Shown: positions 8,642 through 17,659 of the stretch, in pieces | How positions within the stretch are numbered: position 1 is the first letter of the stretch | Layout of the letters: each line of letters starts with the position of its first letter | Source: Anaerolineaceae bacterium | GTDB taxonomy: Bacteria > Chloroflexota > Anaerolineae > Aggregatilineales > Phototrophicaceae | Direction: 5' to 3' | Length of the DNA: 64,000 bases | Assembly: GCA_020634135.1 (NCBI GenBank) | Contig: JACKCG010000004.1 | Location: 248,001-312,000 of the forward strand | Translations under genes and position numbers: made by a program | Notes under the pieces: model-generated | What the model was told of the DNA's origin: nothing | The model's database searches: none | Seen by the model: only the letters and a program-made list of their open reading frames with translations

Positions 8642-10669
8642 TTACCCGGAGCACGCACTTGGCAGCGCGGCCATCATCTTCAGCATGATCTGGATGTAAT
8701 CGCCCAACATCTCAGTCGGGGCGGAAACTTCGGCCAGGTAGCCGGTGGTTGGGAAGATGTACCCCGCCCGCTCCCCGGCATGGAAGATGGTGGGCTGTTC
8801 GCAGGAGAGTTCCCCCGTCAGGCCGTACCGCTGCCGGATCCATTCCGGGCTGGCTTTAGCGGTTGGGATCAGCCTGAACTCAGTGTCACCCCCGGAAATG
8901 ACAATGTCCTCGCCGTCCATGTGTTCCAGCCAGCCATCGGGATACGGGATTTCCAGATGGGGTTCATCCTGGTTGTACCCCCAGTATGGTGATCCAATGA
9001 ACAGGGTGTTCTGCCAGTCGGCGCTGGCATAATACTGGTATGACTGGGCGTAGGTGAGCATGGCGTTATAGAGTGCCCTGTTTGCTGTCCAATCGGCTTC
9101 GCTGGCGATCATGCCATACTGGACACCATGTTCATCCTCCATCTCTGCCGAGCGCATATCATAGCGGATACGCATGTACACTCTGATGGGGATGCCCAAC
9201 TGCGTTTCCAGGTTCTGTTCGGTGATGACCGGCCCGGCAAAGCCATCAGCGAGATAGATATATTCCGAGAAAACGAATATCGGCGGTTGTTCGGTGTCGC
9301 CACTGGCCGCGGCTTTCACGGTTTCCAGCGTGAGCGGTTCAGGGGACAGCGCGTAGACCGTACCGGTGTCGGTTGGCAGCGTGCTGAGGACCCAATCCGG
9401 CGGATAGGCCACCGCGAAGCGCAGGTCATCCCGGCGCATTCGCCCGGAAGGGATGTCCGCCACTGAAGGACGCACGCTATGATAAAACATGAAGGAACCA
9501 AACAAATTCGGTAGAGGATCACCCTCCAGGGCGGTGCGGCTGCTGCATCCCCAATACACCAGCGGGTCTACATAATTCCGTAAATCAATCACATTCGAGC
9601 GATCCGGCTCATCCGGCGCGGGGGCAATAACAGGGTAAGCGGCGGTATCCGGCGTTTGGATAACGAGGCGGGATAGATAGGAAAAATCCTCAGCAAGCCA
9701 GTTAAGACGCGAGGTTTCATCTATTGTTAGCAGAATATCCGTTGACCCGGCATACTCCGTTATCACATGACCATCGGCCAGGGGGGAGTTCAGCGCATCC
9801 TGATACAGCCCCTCTGTGATCGTGGTGTAATTGTTATGGCTGAAGTCCCAGTATGTGAAATCGCCGGTGTGCGCCACACTGTGGGGCGCACGAAAACGGG
9901 CATAATCCGGCTGTACATGCGGGATATTGGCCGGTAAGTAGGCCTGATCGCTGAAAATCCAGGCCGTCGCGCCCTGTAGGAATGGGAGCGGGACAGTCAT
10001 ATCATCCCACTGAAACGAAAAATTAAAAAGCGTACCGGAAACAATATAACCGGCTATTGGGTCATCAATCATATCGGCAAGGTGATATTTTACAGCCACC
10101 AGCGAGAAGCCCGCTTCAGCATACTGCCGGATGCGGGGTGCATCGTCCGGGGTGATGACGAAACCCTCCTGGGCAAGTTGGTTCAGCATGGCGTCCGGGG
10201 CATCGTTGGGGATAGCGGCTGCGCCCCCGTAATCCATCGTCACCGGCAGGATAACATCCATAGAACTGGAATAACCGCCGTAGATAAATGTATCGTAGCA
10301 GTAACGCGGTTCTTCCGGTTCAAACCGAACTCGCGTAACTTCATCAACCTGGTCAAACGCCTCCTGATACTCAGGTGGCAGATAACGGGGATAATTGGAT
10401 CCCTCGTCCGGGCCACTATGATTCACTGGCGCGGGTAGGGGGATAATCCACTGAACATCAAACGGTTGCAAACGATTTTCGTTATCCACATTGCCGGTAA
10501 AAATCGGTTGAACAACGACATTCACCCGGCTGTACCGGTGGCTAACCGTCAGGATAACCCGCCCATAATTCATGCCGAAGACGGTCTTCACCTCCTGCGC
10601 GGATACGCCCGCCGGAAAAGCGATAAATACCAGCAGAACACACACCAGCAACATAGACTTCATGCGCAT
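8642..10669 (-). CDS. DUF2330-like exported protein
   Basis: A 675-residue exported protein. The ATG at 10669 is preferred over 10702 because AAGGAG lies 11-13 bases upstream and the product then begins MRMKSMLLVCVLLVF, a signal peptide ending near VSAQE. The N-terminal half resembles DUF2330: FDVQWIIPLPAPV, an acidic loop, and the helix MLNQLAQEGFVI followed by IRQYAEAGFSLVAVKY. The family consists of surface proteins of unknown function. The second half (about 400-675) is not recognised; it has paired Cys and ends in a helix. A hairpin terminator follows the stop. Confidence 0.7.
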   Translation of the reverse strand: MRMKSMLLVCVLLVFIAFPAGVSAQEVKTVFGMNYGRVILTVSHRYSRVNVVVQPIFTGNVDNENRLQPFDVQWIIPLPAPVNHSGPDEGSNYPRYLPPEYQEAFDQVDEVTRVRFEPEEPRYCYDTFIYGGYSSSMDVILPVTMDYGGAAAIPNDAPDAMLNQLAQEGFVITPDDAPRIRQYAEAGFSLVAVKYHLADMIDDPIAGYIVSGTLFNFSFQWDDMTVPLPFLQGATAWIFSDQAYLPANIPHVQPDYARFRAPHSVAHTGDFTYWDFSHNNYTTITEGLYQDALNSPLADGHVITEYAGSTDILLTIDETSRLNWLAEDFSYLSRLVIQTPDTAAYPVIAPAPDEPDRSNVIDLRNYVDPLVYWGCSSRTALEGDPLPNLFGSFMFYHSVRPSVADIPSGRMRRDDLRFAVAYPPDWVLSTLPTDTGTVYALSPEPLTLETVKAAASGDTEQPPIFVFSEYIYLADGFAGPVITEQNLETQLGIPIRVYMRIRYDMRSAEMEDEHGVQYGMIASEADWTANRALYNAMLTYAQSYQYYASADWQNTLFIGSPYWGYNQDEPHLEIPYPDGWLEHMDGEDIVISGGDTEFRLIPTAKASPEWIRQRYGLTGELSCEQPTIFHAGERAGYIFPTTGYLAEVSAPTEMLGDYIQIMLKMMAALPSACSG

Positions 10670-10737
10670 CGTTGATGTTATCTCCTTGCTCGATGATGGC
10701 AATTCACGTCATTTCCCCTGTTGGGAGGAGAAAAACC

Positions 10738-10766
10738 GGGCGGCCACGCCGGGTCGCCCCTACATT
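10738..10766 (+). repeat. Palindromic repeat, GGGCG...CGCCCCTACATT type
   Basis: In the 137-bp gap between two minus-strand genes, GGGCGGCC, a short loop, and GGGTCGCCCC followed by TACATT form an imperfect stem-loop. The right arm and TACATT tail match the two elements at 17894-17920 and 18000-18026. Confidence 0.6.
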
Positions 10767-10806
10767 CCAAAGCAATCCTGTATTCCCTATTCGTCTATCC
10801 CTCATC

Positions 10807-13290
10807 CTACTCCGGTTTTGTCTTGCCCTGCTCCTCGACCAGCAGGCGGCGCAGCACCTTGCCTACGAAACTTTTCGGCAGTTCTGCCCGGAACTCGATT
10901 TCCCAGGGGACGGCGTATTCCTGTAGGCGGCGCTTGCACAGCGCGATCAGTTCATCGGCGCTCAGGTTTGTACCAGGGCGCGGCACGACATACGCTTTCA
11001 CTTTATCCCGGTCACTGTCATCCTGTGCCAGTCCAACCACCGCAACTTCTTTCACACCGGGATGCTCATACAGCACTTCCTCCACGTCTCGCGGGTAAAC
11101 CTGATACTTCCCGGCCAGGATCATCTCTTTCTTGCGGCTGATGATCTGGAAATAACCGTCCTCGTCCATGCGGGCGATGTCACCGGTATGCAGCCAACCA
11201 TCCTGGCTGATCGGCGCTTCTTCGTCCGCCGCTTCGCCCCAGTAGCCTTCCATCACCTGCGGGCCACGCACCGCCAGTTCGCCAATCTGCCCCATGCCTA
11301 CCGGCTCGCCGGTTATCAGGTCGAGGATGGTCGCCTCGGTAGAGGGCAGCGGCACGCCGATGCTGCCGACCTTCCGCAGCCCGTTGAGCGGATTGGCGTG
11401 CGTCACTGGCCCGGCTTCTGTGAGGCCATAACCTTCCACCAGCCGCCCGCGTGTGAGCTTCTCGAAGGCTTCCTGCACTTCCACCGGAAGCGGGGCTGCC
11501 CCGGAGATACAGGCCTTGATGCTGCTGATGCCGTATTTGCGCACGCCGCTGAACTGGTTGATCGCCATGTACATGGTTGGCACGCCAGGGAAGAGTGTTG
11601 GTTTGTGGCGCTTGATGGTTTTGAGAACTTCGAGCGTGATGAAGCCGGGCAGGGGGATGATCTTCGCGCCGAGCGCAATCGGTACGTTCATCGAAGTCGT
11701 CATCCCATAGGAATGCGAGAACGGCACGACGGCCAGTACCGCCTCCCGTCCCTCATGCAGTTGGGTGATCCAGTGGCGTGTCTGGAGCGTGTTTGCCAGC
11801 AGCGCCCGGTGACTGAGCATAACGCCTTTGGGCTTGTCGGTTGTGCCGCCCGTATATTTGATGACTGCTACCGAATCGGGACTTATCTTGATTTTGGGTG
11901 ATGTTGCCGGGTGTGCCTGACACAGTTTCGTCCACAGGTATTCTTTTTTCTGGATGCCGCCGGAGAGCGTGTGGCCTTCCGGCTTTTCGCGGCGCAACGC
12001 GAATATCAGTTTTTGGGGCGGGGCGAGGTAGTCCTTAATGTTGGTGAAAATTACACCCCGCAGCGCCGTGTTTGCCAGCAGATGCCGTGCGGTTTTGCTG
12101 AATACTGTGAGGGTAATCAGGATGTCGGCCTGTGAGTCGGTGACCTGCCGTTGGAGTTCCTCGCGGTCATTCACCGGGCTGGTGGAGATCACCACACCCC
12201 CGGCCTTCAGGATGGCAAAGTATGCGATGATGAACTGTGGCGTATTGGGCAGCAGCAGCATCACCCGTGTACCTATCTCGACACCCAATGACCGCAGGGC
12301 GTTTGCCAACCGGTTCACCTCGCCGTTTAACTGCCCATAGCTGAGGGTGCGCCCGCCAAAGGCAACTGCCGGACGATTCCGGTGCAGACGGCTCGCGCTG
12401 TTGAGGAGGTGATACAGGGGACGATTCGGGAAACCGAGCGTCGCCGGGACGCCCTGCTCGTAATGCCGCAGCCAGGGACGCTCCGCCAGCGGATCGGCCT
12501 TGCCACGCCGCCCCCGCCAACTGGGTTCAGCCTGGCCGCCAACGAAGCGGGTAATCGCCCGATTCACCGCGTCCGCCCGTTCCAGCGGCACCAGATGCCG
12601 TGATACGCCGATGTTCACGTCCTCCGCGCCGGGGATTACGCGGGCAACTTCTTCAAAGGCGGCTGTTGGGTATACCTGGTCACGTTCGCCCCGAATTACC
12701 AGCACAGGCATACTCAGGTCGCGGAACATACTCCACCCGTTCCACGTGTTCATGTTACGGAAGAACACCCGCTTGAGGACATGTGCTTCCGCCGCTAACT
12801 GCTTGCGCACCAGGTTGCGGATCGGACGCAGCACCACCAGTGGCAGGCTGAGTAACTGTGCCCCACCAGGGAACAGCGAATACTCCCCGGTAGTCGCAAT
12901 CAGCACCAGATGAGAGAGCATATCGGGGCGACGGTGGGCAAACTCGGTCACAATTGCACCGCCAAAGGAGTGGCCGATCAGGATAAATGGCCGCTCAACA
13001 TGCAGCTTTTCCAGTAAGGTGTCGAGATCGGACTGGGCTTCGGGCATATCATAGTCTGAGTAGGGCGCATCGGAGTTACCATGCCCGCGCACGTCGTAGG
13101 CGATGACCCGGTAACTATCGGAAAAAGCCTTGAGCTGGTTTGTCCACTGCATGGCGTATCCGCCGTAGCCATGCACGAACACCATCGTGCCAACCGGATG
13201 CTCTGGCGCGACTTCAATATAGCTCAGGCGTACCGGGGGGGCGTCACTGACTAATATTTCTTCACGGTATAGTTCCAGATCAACTTCCAT
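10807..13290 (-). CDS. Fusion of alpha/beta hydrolase and acyl-CoA ligase (AMP-forming)
   Basis: One 827-residue frame joins two enzymes. Residues 1-255 are an alpha/beta hydrolase: HGYGGY oxyanion loop, nucleophile elbow GHSFGG (Ser108), Asp204 in GERDQ and His232 in SRHLVP. Residues about 285-827 are an ANL-superfamily ligase: P-loop YTGGTTDKPKGV (479-490), GYGLTEAGP, GWLHTGD, the hinge ISRKKEMI, and the catalytic Lys811 in SFVGKVLRR. The ligase activates a carboxylate, probably a fatty acid, as an acyl-adenylate and then acyl-CoA. The hydrolase may release the acid from an ester or thioester, so the fusion could channel it. No frameshift or internal ribosome site is obvious. The substrate is unknown. 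Confidence 0.88.
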   Translation of the reverse strand: MEVDLELYREEILVSDAPPVRLSYIEVAPEHPVGTMVFVHGYGGYAMQWTNQLKAFSDSYRVIAYDVRGHGNSDAPYSDYDMPEAQSDLDTLLEKLHVERPFILIGHSFGGAIVTEFAHRRPDMLSHLVLIATTGEYSLFPGGAQLLSLPLVVLRPIRNLVRKQLAAEAHVLKRVFFRNMNTWNGWSMFRDLSMPVLVIRGERDQVYPTAAFEEVARVIPGAEDVNIGVSRHLVPLERADAVNRAITRFVGGQAEPSWRGRRGKADPLAERPWLRHYEQGVPATLGFPNRPLYHLLNSASRLHRNRPAVAFGGRTLSYGQLNGEVNRLANALRSLGVEIGTRVMLLLPNTPQFIIAYFAILKAGGVVISTSPVNDREELQRQVTDSQADILITLTVFSKTARHLLANTALRGVIFTNIKDYLAPPQKLIFALRREKPEGHTLSGGIQKKEYLWTKLCQAHPATSPKIKISPDSVAVIKYTGGTTDKPKGVMLSHRALLANTLQTRHWITQLHEGREAVLAVVPFSHSYGMTTSMNVPIALGAKIIPLPGFITLEVLKTIKRHKPTLFPGVPTMYMAINQFSGVRKYGISSIKACISGAAPLPVEVQEAFEKLTRGRLVEGYGLTEAGPVTHANPLNGLRKVGSIGVPLPSTEATILDLITGEPVGMGQIGELAVRGPQVMEGYWGEAADEEAPISQDGWLHTGDIARMDEDGYFQIISRKKEMILAGKYQVYPRDVEEVLYEHPGVKEVAVVGLAQDDSDRDKVKAYVVPRPGTNLSADELIALCKRRLQEYAVPWEIEFRAELPKSFVGKVLRRLLVEEQGKTKPE

Positions 13291-13375
13291 AATGTTTTTT
13301 GTCCCTCACAAATAAGAAACAATTGTACGCGGATTACGGAGTTTCTCAAAAGTCTTGGAGAAAGGGCATAACTCA

Positions 13376-13395
13376 CCCCCCAATTATTAGGGGGG
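13376..13395. repeat. Hairpin 1 of three C-run/G-run palindromes
   Basis: Six C, AATTATTA, six G. It is one of three similar elements between the hydrolase-ligase fusion and the ATPase; the 529-bp gap (13291-13819) holds no convincing gene. Confidence 0.7.
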
Positions 13396-13483
13396 CGTGC
13401 CACGCGCATCAACCGGGCAGGGTGGTATTGCGTATATTAATTAGAACTTACACAAAATCGGGGACCAGATCAATGTCGTCAGA

Positions 13484-13500
13484 CCCCTAATATTTAGGGG
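13484..13500. repeat. Hairpin 2 of three C-run/G-run palindromes
   Basis: CCCCTAA, TAT, TTAGGGG: a perfect 7-bp stem with a 3-base loop. AT-rich DNA follows (13505-13560). Confidence 0.75.
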
Positions 13501-13687
13501 GTGTGATTAGGAAAGTCTAATAATATAATTTGATTGACTTAATAATGTTTTGGAATTTGAAAGGACGCTTGAATTAGAAAGACGAAAACCATGAGTCAAA
13601 TCCCTTCATCCTGGGCGGACATCATCTATTTATTGGCGGCCTATGGCCTAATAAATCCGGTGAAACGTATTGTGCAAAATTGCGCAA

Positions 13688-13705
13688 CCCCCCCAAAATT
13701 GGGGG
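13688..13705. repeat. Hairpin 3 of three C-run/G-run palindromes
   Basis: CCCCCAA, AA, TTGGGGG: a perfect 7-bp stem (13690-13705) preceded by two more C, 115 bases before the ATPase start. Confidence 0.75.
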
Positions 13706-13819
13706 TTTGTTGCCCATACCCGCCCCCTATATTCGTGGCAACCGGTATATTCTAACAACTTGCAAACGCATGACGATTTGCGTTCGTCTATAATGGCGAT
13801 AAATAACAGAGAGGTCACT

Positions 13820-16774
13820 ATGCCTGAATTTTTTAGGCTGGAAATTGCAGAGACACTGGCGGAACTTCATACCAGCCAGGAAGTTGGTTTGACGGCGAAA
13901 GATGCGGGTAGTCGCCAGACTCAATATGGGAAGAACAGCCTGCCTGCTGATGCTGGAACCAACTGGTTTGAACTGATTGCCGGGCAGTTCAAAGAACTCA
14001 TGGTAATCATTCTGCTGATCGCAGCCGCTATTTCCCTGTTCCTGGGCGACACCAAAGATGTGATCGTCATTATGGCGATTGTCATCCTGAATGCGCTCTT
14101 GGGAATCTACCAGGAATACCAGGCCGAACGCGCCCTGGCTGCTTTGAGCGCGCTCCAGGTGCCGCTTGTCCGGGTGAGGCGCGACGGCGAAATTCACCAG
14201 ATCAGTGCCGAAGACCTGGTTCCTGGCGACATCGTCATCTTGCAGGAGGGGGATCGGATTCCCGCCGATGGCAGGTTGATCGAAACCGTGAACCTACAGA
14301 TTGATGAATCCGCTCTTACGGGTGAATCCGTGCCAGTGGATAAGAAAGTGGAACCGCTTCGAGGGACTAAACCTGTTGCGGTAGCGGATCGTTCCAACAT
14401 GGCGTTTATGGGAACTGCCGTCAATTATGGGCGCGGCGAAATCGTCATCACCCAGACCGGCCTGAAAACCGAGTTAGGGACGATTGCTGCCATGCTGCTC
14501 CAGGTTGAGCAGGGCATCACGCCATTGCAGCGTCGTTTGAACCGGCTGGGGCAAATCCTGGCGATAGGCGCGGCGATTGTGGTTGGTGTGGTTTTCCTGG
14601 CCGGTATCCTGCGCGGTATCCCGGCTCAGGAGATGTTCCTCACCGCTATCAGTCTGGCTGTCGCCGCAGTGCCGGAAGGCCTGCCTGCTCTGATTACGAT
14701 TAGCCTCTCGCTGGGCGCGGCCCGCATGGTGCGTCGTAACGCTTTGATCCGGCGGCTGCCAGCGGTGGAAACGCTTGGTTCGGTGACGATCATCTGCTCG
14801 GACAAAACCGGTACACTGACCAAGAATGAAATGACAGCAACCACGATTGCGCTGCCTGGTGTAGACGATGAGATTATCATCACCGGCATTGGCTATACCC
14901 CTGAAGGCAAGTTCCGGCAACCGGATAAGGGGACGATCAATTTCGAGCGTGATACGCTGCTCAAACGGTTTGTGACGGCCATTACATTGTCAACCAATGC
15001 CTATCTCGATCAGAGTGAACGGAATGGGCAGGTGAGCATCGTCGGTGATACGACCGAAGGCGCTCTACTGGTCGCGGCGCAGAAAGTCGGCTGGAAGCGC
15101 GAAATACTGGAAAAGGACCTTCCACGTCGAGCTGAACTACCCTTCAGCAGTGAACGTAAGGCGATGACCACTCTCCATGAAATCGTTGACCCCGAATTCC
15201 GCGAACTGTTCCTGAATGCGTCCTTCATATCCATTACGAAAGGCGCACCAGATCAGCTAATCGAATGGGCCTCTCATGAGACCCTGATGGATACCCCGAA
15301 TGCTCTGACTCCCTATCGCCGGCGGGCGTGGCTTGACCAGATTGAGGAGATGGCGCAGCAGGGGCTGAGAGTGCTGGGGATCGCCTACCGCCCGTTGGAG
15401 GCTGTGCCGGCACAGGATACTCTCACGCCGGAAACCATCGAGCGCAACCTGCACCTGCTGGGACTGGTGGGCATCCTTGACCCGGCACGCCCGGAAGCCC
15501 GCGATGCGGTACAGACCGCAAAGAGCGCTGGCATCCGCAGCATCATGATAACCGGCGACCATGCGTTGACTGCCGAGGCGATTGCCCGAGACCTGGGTAT
15601 TTTGTCGGATGGTCAGCGGGCTGTCACTGGTAATCAACTCGATACGCTTTCTGATGGCGAACTCCTGCAGAAGATTGACACGACTTCCGTCTTCGCCCGC
15701 GTTTCCCCGGCGCATAAGCTGCGACTGGTGCGGGTATTGCAGGGGAGGAGCCAGATTGTCGCCATGACTGGCGACGGGGTGAATGACGCTCCGGCGCTTA
15801 AACAGGCTGATATTGGTGTGGCGATGGGTATCACTGGCACCGACGTGAGTAAGGGCGCGGCGGCGATGGTGCTGACCGACGACAATTTCGCTTCGATAGT
15901 CGCGGCCATCGAAGAAGGGCGGATCATTTATGACAATATCCGCAAATTCATCAAGTATCTGCTGAGTTCAAACGTGGGCGAAATCCTGGTGATGTTTGTC
16001 GCCCTGCTTGCCGGGTTGAAGATTCCGCTGCTCGCCATTCAGATCCTGTGGATCAACCTGGTGACGGATGGACTTCCGGCCATCGCGCTGGGCTTTGAAC
16101 CGGCGGAACCGGATGTGATGCAGCGTAAACCACGTCCGAAAGAGGAGTCGATTCTGGCGGGCGGCACGGGACGCCACATCATCTGGGTGGGTATCCTGAT
16201 TATGGTGCTGACCCTGGGCGGTTATCTGTACGGCTATACGGTCAATGGGTTGCAGCCCTTCAACCAGACACTGGGATTAGAGACATTCAGCCACGCTGAC
16301 CTGCAAACGCTGCTGCGTCAGGAATCGCTCTATGAACTGATTCCTGATGACTGGGACAGCATGGATGAACAAGCCCGAATTGACTTTATTCTGCCACATG
16401 AAGCTGGCGAGCAGCCATCTGAGGAAGTGAATGATGGGCTGCTGGGCGCGGCGGAGCGTATCCCCCGCACCATCGCCTTCACTATCCTGGCCTTCACACA
16501 GATGTTTGAGGTAATGGCGATTCATGCTGGCGACAAAGCCGTGTTTTTCCGGGTGTGGTTCAAGAAGAACCAACTCCTGTTATGGGCGGTAGTTTCCACC
16601 TTCATCCTGCAACTGCTGGTGATCTACCTGCCGTTCCTGCAAAACACGTTCGATACCAGCCCGTTGAATGGCACTGAACTCATTCTGTCATTCGTGCTGG
16701 GGGCGGTCGTATTGTTCGGAGTCGAGATTGAGAAGTACATCAACCGTGAACACCTGAACAAGGAAACAGCGTAA
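13820..16774 (+). CDS. P-type (P2) cation ATPase, probably Ca2+ exporting
   Basis: A 984-residue ion pump. From the chosen ATG at 13820 (GAGAGG 5-10 bases upstream) the order is: N-terminal cation ATPase domain, TGES actuator loop (about 167-170), PEGLP in membrane helix 4 (about 285-289), phosphorylation motif DKTGTLT with Asp328, the nucleotide domain, and GDGVNDAPALKQADIGVAMG. The PEGLP motif, overall layout and C-terminal helices match the SERCA/PMCA-like P2 group that exports Ca2+ or similar ions by ATP hydrolysis. An extra 70-75 residue acidic insert lies near 16240-16460, between late membrane helices. The open frame begins at 13670, but that leader reads through hairpin 3 and is unlikely to be translated. 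Confidence 0.93.
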   Translation: MPEFFRLEIAETLAELHTSQEVGLTAKDAGSRQTQYGKNSLPADAGTNWFELIAGQFKELMVIILLIAAAISLFLGDTKDVIVIMAIVILNALLGIYQEYQAERALAALSALQVPLVRVRRDGEIHQISAEDLVPGDIVILQEGDRIPADGRLIETVNLQIDESALTGESVPVDKKVEPLRGTKPVAVADRSNMAFMGTAVNYGRGEIVITQTGLKTELGTIAAMLLQVEQGITPLQRRLNRLGQILAIGAAIVVGVVFLAGILRGIPAQEMFLTAISLAVAAVPEGLPALITISLSLGAARMVRRNALIRRLPAVETLGSVTIICSDKTGTLTKNEMTATTIALPGVDDEIIITGIGYTPEGKFRQPDKGTINFERDTLLKRFVTAITLSTNAYLDQSERNGQVSIVGDTTEGALLVAAQKVGWKREILEKDLPRRAELPFSSERKAMTTLHEIVDPEFRELFLNASFISITKGAPDQLIEWASHETLMDTPNALTPYRRRAWLDQIEEMAQQGLRVLGIAYRPLEAVPAQDTLTPETIERNLHLLGLVGILDPARPEARDAVQTAKSAGIRSIMITGDHALTAEAIARDLGILSDGQRAVTGNQLDTLSDGELLQKIDTTSVFARVSPAHKLRLVRVLQGRSQIVAMTGDGVNDAPALKQADIGVAMGITGTDVSKGAAAMVLTDDNFASIVAAIEEGRIIYDNIRKFIKYLLSSNVGEILVMFVALLAGLKIPLLAIQILWINLVTDGLPAIALGFEPAEPDVMQRKPRPKEESILAGGTGRHIIWVGILIMVLTLGGYLYGYTVNGLQPFNQTLGLETFSHADLQTLLRQESLYELIPDDWDSMDEQARIDFILPHEAGEQPSEEVNDGLLGAAERIPRTIAFTILAFTQMFEVMAIHAGDKAVFFRVWFKKNQLLLWAVVSTFILQLLVIYLPFLQNTFDTSPLNGTELILSFVLGAVVLFGVEIEKYINREHLNKETA

Positions 16775-16812
16775 CCGCCGTTCTCAATCCACAAGACATG
16801 ACATATCCATCA

Positions 16813-16838
16813 AGGGCGCAGCATACCGCGCCCTTTTT
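16813..16838 (+). terminator. Rho-independent terminator after the ATPase
   Basis: AGGGCGC (16813-16819), 8-base loop, GCGCCCT (16828-16834), then a run of T. Confidence 0.85.
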
Positions 16839-16863
16839 CTTGCCTTCAGTTATCTCGTCAGCC

Positions 16864-16892
16864 GCCGCGCTTCGGCCAGTACGAACTCTACT
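16864..16892. repeat. 29-bp direct repeat, left copy (fragment of a gene tail)
   Basis: Identical over 29 bp to 17680-17708. On the minus strand it reads VEFVLAEARR and then LTR-stop, i.e. a loose copy of the C-terminus of the gene at 17660. No gene is attached to it. Confidence 0.85.
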
Positions 16893-16905
16893 AAGGACTG
16901 TTATC

Positions 16906-17655
16906 ATGCGACTTTGTATCCAAGTATCTGTAGCTCTTCTCTTGTTCATCTCAGCCTGTAACCCGGTTTTGCCTGAACCCGATGAAGTGGAATATCTGCG
17001 GGCGGTTGTGGCCGAGAATTTACTGCCTTACGCGACTGTGGATGTGCCCTCGCGGGAGAACATTCAGATTCTGGATGATGGCGGGCTGGAGATGGTCTTA
17101 TTCCCCGGCCAGTCGCTCCAACACGGCGGGATTCGCGCCGAAATCAGCGTAGACTACCCGTACCAGGAAGGGGATACCGTCCGCTACCAATGGCGTATCC
17201 GTCTACCGGAAGACTTTCCACCCGACCCGCAGAATCGCTGGTGGGTTATCGCCCAGTGGCATGACCAACCTGACCGTACTCAAGGCGAAACCTGGGATAA
17301 CTTCCCATCGAACAGCCCGCCAGTGCTTTTTGGCTACGGCAACCTGGTTGGGCAGGATGTGCTCAGTGTGAGTTATGGCCCGACACAGGTACTTGCCGGT
17401 TTAATCCCGATCCGGCGTGGCGAGTGGATCACGCTCACGGCTGAGATTACCTGGTCGCAGCGTGCGGACGGGGCGCTGCGCGTATTCCTGGACGACGACA
17501 CCAAGCCCATTATCACCACAACTGGCATGAACATGCTGAATGGGTTCCAGCACTATTTCAAACTGGGGATGTATCGTCACCCGGATATCAACAGCGAGAA
17601 TCACCTGCAAATTGGGGATGTCTATATCGAAAAATTGGAAACTCAGAACGACTGA
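16906..17655 (+). CDS. Lipoprotein related to heparin-lyase/PL20-type polysaccharide lyases
   Basis: A 249-residue lipoprotein. MRLCIQVSVALLLFISAC is a lipoprotein signal with the lipobox ISAC, so Cys18 should be lipidated. AAGGA lies about 10 bases before this ATG; the longer frame from 16798 is not needed. The body is a jelly-roll-like beta protein: GGIRAEISVDYPY, VRYQWRIRLPEDF, WWVIAQWHDQP, then ITLTAEITWSQ and YFKLGMYRHP near the end. This order of strands is seen in heparin lyase I family and glucuronan lyase-type (PL20) proteins, which cleave uronate polysaccharides by beta-elimination. Activity is not proven. The gene is bracketed by the 29-bp repeat and converges on the gene at 17660. 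Confidence 0.72.
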   Translation: MRLCIQVSVALLLFISACNPVLPEPDEVEYLRAVVAENLLPYATVDVPSRENIQILDDGGLEMVLFPGQSLQHGGIRAEISVDYPYQEGDTVRYQWRIRLPEDFPPDPQNRWWVIAQWHDQPDRTQGETWDNFPSNSPPVLFGYGNLVGQDVLSVSYGPTQVLAGLIPIRRGEWITLTAEITWSQRADGALRVFLDDDTKPIITTTGMNMLNGFQHYFKLGMYRHPDINSENHLQIGDVYIEKLETQND

Positions 17656-17659
17656 ACGA

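Noticed and set aside
13591..13758. A 55-codon frame starting ATGAGTCAAATC
   Set aside because: It runs through hairpin 3, has no ribosome site and resembles nothing known.
13760..13794. TTGCAA and TATAAT as the ATPase promoter
   Set aside because: The spacer is 23 bp; the -10 box alone is good, but no matching -35 box was found.
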